Part shown: in pieces, positions 59,218-64,000 of the stretch
How positions within the stretch are numbered: position 1 is the first letter of the stretch
How the letters are laid out: every line of letters begins with the position of its first letter
Assembly (NCBI GenBank): GCA_030652255.1
Contig: JAUSAZ010000117.1
Span: 79,621-143,620 of the forward strand
Source: Myxococcales bacterium
Lineage (GTDB): Bacteria; Myxococcota_A; Polyangia; Polyangiales; Ga0077539
Direction of reading: 5' to 3'
DNA length: 64,000 nucleotides
Made by a program: the position numbers and the translations under genes
Notes under the pieces: model-generated
What the model saw: the letters and a program-made list of their open reading frames with translations, nothing else
Databases searched by the model: none
Told to the model about the DNA's origin: nothing

Positions 59218-60261
59218 TCAGCGCGCTCCCTTCTCGATGGCGTCGATGCGGTCGATGAGCTCCCACTCCATCTCGGCGGCCTTGCGCCCGAGGCTCAGCA
59301 GCTCGACCGAGCGGTCGGCGCCGCGCAGGTGCCGGTCGGCCTGGGCGTGGCACATGAGCGCCCAGCGGAGGTTGCCGATGAGGTCCCACCAGACGAAGGC
59401 GTCGCGGTCGACCGGGCGGCCGCCGGCGGAGGCATACCCTGCCAGGTAATCGTCGAGCGACCCGACGCCGCCCACCACGCGCGCGTCCTGCTCGAAGCGC
59501 CAGTCGCGCACGGTGACCCACGCGAGGTCCTCGTGGCGGTCGCCGAGGTGCGCGAACTCCCAGTCGAGCACCCCCGCGAGGCCGTCGCGGTCGACCAGCA
59601 GGTTGCCGATGCGGTAGTCGCCGTGCACCAGCACCAGGGCGCCGTCCCAGGCCGGAACACGCTGCCCGAGCCAGCGGAGGGCGTAGCTCCAGACGGGGTT
59701 GCGGAGCCCGAGGGTGGCGAGCACGGCGCGCGCCTGGTGCAGCGCCTCGTCGGCGGGCGTGCGTCCCTCCGTCGGGCCCGGGATCGTCGGCAATCCCCGC
59801 TCGACCGGGACGGCGTGGATGACCGCGAGCGCTTCACCGAGCTGGCGGGCGAGCACCTCGCGGGCGGCGGCGAGCTCCGGCGCGCGCACCACCTTGCGCC
59901 CGACGCTCTCCCCCGGCAGGCGCTCCATCAGGAACCACCGCCGCGCCGCCCCATCGGGCGACAGGTAGCGGGGCCTCGGGGCGCGCACCCCTGCGGCGCA
60001 CGCGGCCTGGAGGAGCGCGAACTCCGTCGGCCGATCGAGGGCGTAGGCGCTCATGTTGGCGCCCATGTCCCGGCGCAGGACGAGGGCCTCGTCGGCGTCG
60101 CCCACGCGCAGGTCGATCGACCAGCTCTCCATCGAGGCGCCCCCCGCGAGCCGACGAGCGGCGACGAGCGACGCGGGCAGCCCGGTGGTGGCGGTCACGG
60201 CGGCGAGCAGCTCGTCGCGCAGCGGGTCGGGGAGCGCGTCGGCGCGGATGACTTCGGTCAT
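59218..60261 (-). CDS. Phosphotransferase family protein (APH/choline-kinase fold)
   Basis: The 347-residue protein has the APH fold: RRLAGGASMESWSIDLRV at the start, and the catalytic VLVHGDYRIGNLLVDRDGLAGVLDWEFAHLGDRHEDLAW, with the Brenner-type HGDxxxxN and the metal-binding D of DWE. This subgroup is often linked to acyl-CoA dehydrogenase (ACAD10/11-type) chemistry, where it phosphorylates hydroxyacyl substrates. It is followed by DUF6285. A TAGCGT box lies 14 nt upstream. It is divergent from the membrane protein at 60332. The fold is certain; the substrate is not known. Confidence 0.88.
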   Translation of the reverse strand: MTEVIRADALPDPLRDELLAAVTATTGLPASLVAARRLAGGASMESWSIDLRVGDADEALVLRRDMGANMSAYALDRPTEFALLQAACAAGVRAPRPRYLSPDGAARRWFLMERLPGESVGRKVVRAPELAAAREVLARQLGEALAVIHAVPVERGLPTIPGPTEGRTPADEALHQARAVLATLGLRNPVWSYALRWLGQRVPAWDGALVLVHGDYRIGNLLVDRDGLAGVLDWEFAHLGDRHEDLAWVTVRDWRFEQDARVVGGVGSLDDYLAGYASAGGRPVDRDAFVWWDLIGNLRWALMCHAQADRHLRGADRSVELLSLGRKAAEMEWELIDRIDAIEKGAR

Positions 60262-60275
60262 GACGACAGCCCGGG

Positions 60276-60281
60276 ACGCTA
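60276..60281 (-). promoter_or_regulatory. TAGCGT -10-like element
   Basis: TAGCGT on the minus strand lies 14 nt before the ATG at 60261 with no Shine-Dalgarno. Confidence 0.4.
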
Positions 60282-60317
60282 CACGCTCGGCCCGTGGCCC
60301 GCGACCCCGATCACCGC

Positions 60318-60323
60318 TACGCT
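60318..60323 (+). promoter_or_regulatory. TACGCT -10-like element
   Basis: TACGCT ends 8 nt before the ATG at 60332 with no Shine-Dalgarno, so transcription could begin at the start codon. Confidence 0.45.
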
Positions 60324-60331
60324 GCCGCCTC

Positions 60332-61072
60332 ATGGAACCCCACGCCCACCCCCTCGCCGAGCACCAACGCTTCCTCGCGACGCTGCGCGCGCGCGTCCAG
60401 GGACAGACCCTCGGGGTGCGCCTCGCGACGCTCGCCGGGGTGGCGACCTGGGTGCAGGTGCATGGCCAGACCTCCGAGGCCCGGTACCTCTTCATCGCCC
60501 CGCTGCTGGCCCTGGTGGGCGGCGCGCTGGAGACCGAGCTCACCCGCCGCGACCAGCTGCTCGGGGCGCTTGGGCGGGTGCCGACGGTGATGGTCGACGT
60601 CGGGCTGGTGGCGTCGCAGGTGCCGTGGCGTCGCGCGCTGCTGCGCTCGGCGGCCCCGTGGCTGTACCTCCCGCTGGCGGCGCTGGCGGCGGCGATCACC
60701 ATCGACACGCTCGCGGCGCGGCCCGGCTGGGCGGGTGAGACCATCTGGCTGGTGGCGCTCGGGCTCTCCGTGGTCGCGGCCTACACGGGCCTGCTGGGCG
60801 CCTGGTGGCTGGAGCGCTTCGGCGAGGCGGCCGCCCCGGCGCCGGTGGGGGCGCACGCGCTGCGCGGTCCCTTCGCCGCGGGTGCAGGCGCCATGGCCTC
60901 CGCGCCAGCCATGGCCTCCGCGCCTGCCACGGCGTCCGTACCCGCCGAGGCCGTCTCGCCTCCGGTGGTGCAGCGGACGCCGTCGCTCGTTCCGCCGGAG
61001 CCCACGCCGGGGCCCTTCCCGGTGAAGCGCACCGAGACCACCACGCAGAGCTTCGGCACGCCGGTGAGCTGA
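60332..61072 (+). CDS. Membrane protein of unknown function with Pro/Ala-rich tail
   Basis: The 246-residue protein has about three hydrophobic segments: about 48-65 (YLFIAPLLALVGGAL), 113-130 (LYLPLAALAAAITID) and 139-158 (IWLVALGLSVVAAYTGLLGAW). The last 90 residues are Ala/Pro/Thr-rich with repeated MASAPA units and are likely cytoplasmic or disordered. There is no signature motif. A 12-nt GC palindrome, CCCCGCGCGGGG (61074-61085), follows the stop and may help end transcription. It is divergent from the phosphotransferase gene. Confidence 0.65.
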   Translation: MEPHAHPLAEHQRFLATLRARVQGQTLGVRLATLAGVATWVQVHGQTSEARYLFIAPLLALVGGALETELTRRDQLLGALGRVPTVMVDVGLVASQVPWRRALLRSAAPWLYLPLAALAAAITIDTLAARPGWAGETIWLVALGLSVVAAYTGLLGAWWLERFGEAAAPAPVGAHALRGPFAAGAGAMASAPAMASAPATASVPAEAVSPPVVQRTPSLVPPEPTPGPFPVKRTETTTQSFGTPVS

Positions 61073-61343
61073 ACCCCGCGCGGGGAAATGGCAGATCGGC
61101 CCCAACATCCTGCTAGCGCGCGGTTGCTTTGAACGGGACGTGCGTGGACGGACGCACCCCAGCAATCGCGCGGCCGTAGGACGGAGCCGCTGCCGCGAAG
61201 TCCGACGAGCGCTCACGCACTGCATCGTCCACGCACCCGGGAGGGCTTTTGTCCGCGGCGGTCGAGAAGGGAGGACCTCGACACCGCAGCGCCCTCAGGC
61301 AGGAGGGACCCTATCGCGGGTCGCGGCGCGCACAAAGATTTCG
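61073..61343. other. 271-nt convergent gap
   Basis: This gap lies between the membrane protein gene and the peptidase-like gene. Apart from the CCCCGCGCGGGG palindrome at 61074-61085 and a small repeat GGACG...GGACGGACGCACC near 61137, I see no gene or repeat family. Confidence 0.4.
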
Positions 61344-62624
61344 TCACACCCCGGTCGCGGCGTGGATGAGCGCCTCGTACTGGAGCTGCACCCGCTTGAG
61401 CGCGATGGCGTCGAGGAAGGACAGGAACGCGAACTCCGGCACCAGCGTCCGCCAGCGGCGCAGCCAGAGCGGGATGTACCGCGGGCGCTCCAGGATGCCC
61501 CGGCGGCGCAGGTGCACCAGGGCCGTGAGGTCTTCCAGGGCGATGCGGCCGCACACCAGGAGCTCCATCTCGTCGCGGAACCCTTCGCGCACCACGGCGC
61601 TCAGGAAGGCCTGCACGTCGAGCAGCCCCGCGAGGTACACGGTGTCCTTGGTGAAGGGCGCGCCGCCGCCCACGAGCCCGCCGCGGCACACCCGCTGCGC
61701 GTCGAGGTAGGCCTCGCGCTCCGGGGCCCCGTGCTCCACCAGGTGGCGGTAGAGGTCGACGAAGCTCGCGCCCTGCTCGGCCATGTCGACCAGCAGCACC
61801 CGGTTGGCGAGGCGCTGCAGTCGCTCGATGGAGGCGCAGTGGTGGTGCAGCTCGGAGAACACCGCGAGGCCCTCCTGCGTGCGCGTCGAGCGGGGACCGC
61901 CCACCCGCAGGAAGCCCACCTCGGGCTGCGCCGCGCCGTTCTGCCCGGTGAGCACGTGGGTCTCCACCTCGTGGTGCCAGAGCGCGTCGGCCTCCCACGG
62001 GGTGAACACCGCGTCCGCGCGCACCCGCACCCGGGTCGTGCCGGCCACCACCTTCGCCGTCGCGTCGGGGTCGACCAGCACGTTGAGCGTCATGCCCGGG
62101 TACTCCACCGCCGCCCTCGCCCGCAGGCTCTCGGCCATGGCCTCGGCGTCCATCACCTCGTGCGCGTCGTCCGCGGCCTCGTCGGTGCCGTGCGGCCGCA
62201 GCCGGTCGATGACGTGCCTGGCCAGGTCGATGTTGCGCTCGTTGCCGCCGTGGAAGCGCGTGCGCGGCCCGCCGTACAGCTCCTTCGAGAGCCGCGAGAA
62301 CTCCGCCGTGCCGAGCGCCAGCACCATCCGCGTCGCGTCGCGCATCGAGGCCACCGACGAGCGCAGCCACAGCGTGATGGGGTCGTCGCCGTCGAAGGAG
62401 CGCTCCGCCGCGTCGAGCTCGCGCACCCGGTCGCGCAGCGCGTCGCGGTCGACCTCGTAGGTCACCTCCGGCAGCGCGTCGGCCCCTCCGGCGAAGAAGC
62501 GCTCCTCGACCTCGCGCGGCCACCCGATGGCCTCCAGCACCCGCACCCTGCGGTCGCTCTTTGCGAGGGCCTCCACGCGCTCCAGTCCCTCACGGATCGC
62601 GTCGTCGTCGGGCAGCGCCGTCAC
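61344..62624 (-). CDS. DUF1704/QEGLA-motif metallopeptidase-like protein
   Basis: The 426-residue protein starts at GTG. It has the family hallmark TQEGLAVFSE and a metal-type motif HHEVETHVL (H-E-x-x-x-H variant), as in the DUF1704/KIAA0895-MATCAP group of tyrosine carboxypeptidase-like proteins. In bacteria these are called flavohemoglobin expression-modulating QEGLA proteins. Other conserved parts are YGGPRTRFHGGNERN and FTKDTVYLAGLLDVQAFL. Zn-dependent peptidase activity is inferred. A TAGCCT box lies 7 nt upstream, with no Shine-Dalgarno. Confidence 0.88.
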   Translation of the reverse strand: MTALPDDDAIREGLERVEALAKSDRRVRVLEAIGWPREVEERFFAGGADALPEVTYEVDRDALRDRVRELDAAERSFDGDDPITLWLRSSVASMRDATRMVLALGTAEFSRLSKELYGGPRTRFHGGNERNIDLARHVIDRLRPHGTDEAADDAHEVMDAEAMAESLRARAAVEYPGMTLNVLVDPDATAKVVAGTTRVRVRADAVFTPWEADALWHHEVETHVLTGQNGAAQPEVGFLRVGGPRSTRTQEGLAVFSELHHHCASIERLQRLANRVLLVDMAEQGASFVDLYRHLVEHGAPEREAYLDAQRVCRGGLVGGGAPFTKDTVYLAGLLDVQAFLSAVVREGFRDEMELLVCGRIALEDLTALVHLRRRGILERPRYIPLWLRRWRTLVPEFAFLSFLDAIALKRVQLQYEALIHAATGV

Positions 62625-62631
62625 CCCGCGG

Positions 62632-62637
62632 AGGCTA
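62632..62637 (-). promoter_or_regulatory. TAGCCT -10-like element
   Basis: TAGCCT on the minus strand ends 7 nt before the GTG at 62624. A start codon this close to the box implies a leaderless or almost leaderless transcript. Confidence 0.45.
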
Positions 62638-62670
62638 CGACGAAACGTTGGCCCGCGCGCCCGGCGCCGC

Positions 62671-62676
62671 TACGCT
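62671..62676 (+). promoter_or_regulatory. TACGCT -10-like element
   Basis: TACGCT lies 19 nt before the ATG at 62696 with GAGGGG between, so a short leader with a ribosome site is plausible. Confidence 0.4.
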
Positions 62677-62695
62677 GAGGGGCAACGGTCACCCG

Positions 62696-63667
62696 ATGCC
62701 TACGCGCCGCGTCGCTCCTGTCGCACAGCTGGACCTCTTCAAGGGCTCCGACCCGCTGGCGCCGGTGTACCGCGAGGCCGCCGCGGTGGCCGCCCGCCTG
62801 CCGCCGCGCCTGCACTTCGGCACGAGCTCGTGGTTCTCGACGGGCTGGGAGGGCATCGTCTGGTCGCGCAGGTACACCGAGGGCGACCTCGCCCACGACG
62901 GCCTGAGCGAGTACAGCCGCCACCCGCTGCTCACCACCGTCGGCATCGACCGCAGCTACTACGGCCCGCTGCCGCCCGCGGACCTCGACCGCTACGCCTC
63001 GCAGCTCCCGGCGGGCTTCCGCTGCGTCATCAAGGCCCCCGCGAGCGTCACCTCCGCGATCATCCCCAACCGCCGCGACGAGGCCCCGCAGGCCAACCCC
63101 GACTACTGCTCCGTCGCGCGCTTCCAGCGCGACCTCGGCGACGCGCTGCTCGGCCACTTCCTGCCGCACACGGCCGCGGTGCTCTTCGAGTTCCCGTCGG
63201 CGCCGCGGGCCTTCACCGGCGACGCGGCGGCCTTCGCCCGGCGCCTCGACGGCCTGCTCGCCGAGCTCGACCCGCGCCTCCCCGTCGCCGTCGAGCTGCG
63301 CGACCCGGGGCTGCTCCAGAGCGCCTACGCCCACGTGCTGCGCGAGCGGCGCGCCGCGCACGCGTACAACCTCCACACGCACATGCCGCTGCCGGGGAGG
63401 CAGCGCGCGGTGGTGCCGCTGCGCGACCAGCCCTTCGCCGTGGTGCGCCTGCTCATGCCGCCGCAGACCCGCTACGACGAGCGCAGGCGGGAGTTCGCGC
63501 CCTTCGACCGCCTCCAGGACGTCGACCCGGCGCGGCGGGAGGACACCCTCTCGGTGATCGTCGAGGCCCTCGGTGGGGGATTGGAGACCTGGGTGCTGGT
63601 CAACAACAAGGCCGAAGGGTGCTCGCCGTTGACCATCAAGGCCCTGGCCGAGGCCCTCGCGAAGTAG
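62696..63667 (+). CDS. DUF72 family protein
   Basis: The 323-residue protein matches DUF72 (YecE): LHFGTSSWFSTGWEGIVW, LLTTVGIDRSYYGPL, FRCVIKAPASVT, and the late LETWVLVNNKAEG with ALAEALAK. The fold is a TIM barrel. The N-terminus has an additional about 40 residues (VAPVAQLDLFKGSDPLAPVYREA), seen in a subset of the family. It may act on a carbohydrate or DNA-related substrate; none is known. It is divergent from the peptidase-like gene. Confidence 0.9.
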   Translation: MPTRRVAPVAQLDLFKGSDPLAPVYREAAAVAARLPPRLHFGTSSWFSTGWEGIVWSRRYTEGDLAHDGLSEYSRHPLLTTVGIDRSYYGPLPPADLDRYASQLPAGFRCVIKAPASVTSAIIPNRRDEAPQANPDYCSVARFQRDLGDALLGHFLPHTAAVLFEFPSAPRAFTGDAAAFARRLDGLLAELDPRLPVAVELRDPGLLQSAYAHVLRERRAAHAYNLHTHMPLPGRQRAVVPLRDQPFAVVRLLMPPQTRYDERRREFAPFDRLQDVDPARREDTLSVIVEALGGGLETWVLVNNKAEGCSPLTIKALAEALAK

Positions 63668-63831
63668 CGGGAGGGGCGGGAGCCCTCGGCGTCAACCGTT
63701 GATCGCCCGCCGTGCCCGCAGGTTGAAACCCTATCGCTTCTGCCCATCGTGGGCGGTGCTCCGGAGGGTTGACCCCGGCGTCTCGCGAGCCCCCTCACCG
63801 CGCTGCCGCGCGCCCTCACCCCCGCGGGGCG
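63668..63831. other. Gap before the right-hand element
   Basis: There is no gene. CCCGCAGGTTGAAACCC near 63716 resembles the inner GGTTGAAACCC of the MITE-like element and may be a remnant. Confidence 0.3.
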
Positions 63832-64000
63832 CTCATCGTTGCCCTCTTCGTGGGCGAACCGCTTGCAGGCTGCGGCTCCGGGCTACCCGCACCACTTCAC
63901 GCGCCCGGCTGCCGCGGGTTGAAACCCACGGCAGCCAAGGGGAAGGCCGCAAGCGGCCTGTCCGATGTCCAGGCACAGTGACCAGCCCGCCGCGGGCTTT
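63832..64000. mobile_element. Second copy of the MITE-like element, cut by the window edge
   Basis: It begins CTCATCGTTGCCCTCTTCG, as at 21361, and continues through the inner CTGCCGCGGGTTGAAACCC repeat. Beyond that, its central part (AAGGCCGCAAGCGGCCTGTC onward) matches the reverse complement of the 21361-copy centre, so the core is inverted relative to the first copy. About 127 bp remain outside the window. Confidence 0.8.

Noticed and set aside
61137..61230. Additional repeat or small RNA near GGACGGACGCACC
   Set aside because: The repeat is too short and has no match elsewhere in the window.
1..64000. tRNA or rRNA genes
   Set aside because: No cloverleaf or conserved rRNA sequence was recognised by eye; a covariance-model scan would be decisive.

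Overview
The window is very GC-rich and densely coded on both strands. It looks like chromosome from a myxobacterium (Myxococcota), most likely the Polyangiales/Sandaracinaceae side. The evidence is the many outer-envelope lipoproteins with a lipobox followed by Asp/Gly/Pro-rich linkers, a MYXO-CTERM-like tail on a phosphodiester glycosidase, zinc-ribbon kinase-like proteins, AgmX/PglI-type C-terminal domains, and a GC-rich codon pattern. The taxonomic placement is inference; no rRNA or tRNA gene was seen.

Layout. 0-5 kb: a zinc-ribbon protein cut by the left edge, a zinc-ribbon pseudokinase, and a divergent parvulin-like PPIase coupled to a two-domain ABC ATPase. 5-12.5 kb: a sulfatase-modifying-factor-fold lipoprotein, an AAA ATPase/nuclease-fold protein, a family 2 glycosyltransferase, a MYXO-CTERM phosphodiester glycosidase, a beta-propeller-like protein and mobA. 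12.5-16.7 kb: a compact oxidative pentose phosphate operon (gnd-zwf-opcA-pgl). 16.9-28.3 kb: mostly surface or secreted proteins (large lipoprotein, VWA lipoprotein, Cys-rich repeat lipoproteins, OmpA-like lipoprotein) with a DUF488 protein, an acyl-CoA-dehydrogenase-like protein and an AI-2E-type permease. 28.5-32.5 kb: an envelope-stress-like cluster (holin-X/YqjE-like, YqjK-like, CsbD-like, YtxH-like, response regulator). 32.5-38.3 kb: lipoproteins, a multi-pass acyltransferase-like protein, DUF4230, DUF523 and cupin proteins. 38.3-46.9 kb: an mdtABC-type RND efflux operon interrupted by a Uma2-type gene. 47-53.1 kb: an accessory stretch, partly lower in GC, with a double thioredoxin-fold protein, a second Uma2 protein, a pentapeptide-repeat protein, a second modifying-factor-fold lipoprotein and a toxin-antitoxin pair. 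53.2-64 kb: selB, a GH1 lipoprotein, a Fis-type regulator, a phosphotransferase/DUF6285 pair, a QEGLA-motif peptidase-like protein and a DUF72 protein.

The most unusual content is between the genes. I see four kinds of intergenic repeat. The first is a 296-bp MITE-like element with about 41-bp terminal inverted repeats and a perfect 10-bp direct repeat at its borders; a second copy runs off the right edge. The second is a 66-bp perfect inverted repeat between selB and the GH1 gene. The third is a 41-bp perfect inverted repeat set inside 45-bp direct repeats that recur just after stop codons. The fourth is an inverted repeat of GCAAGG-rich arms. Separately, many first genes of transcription units have a TANNNT hexamer 6-15 nt before the start codon and no clear Shine-Dalgarno sequence, which suggests widespread leaderless or very-short-leader transcription.
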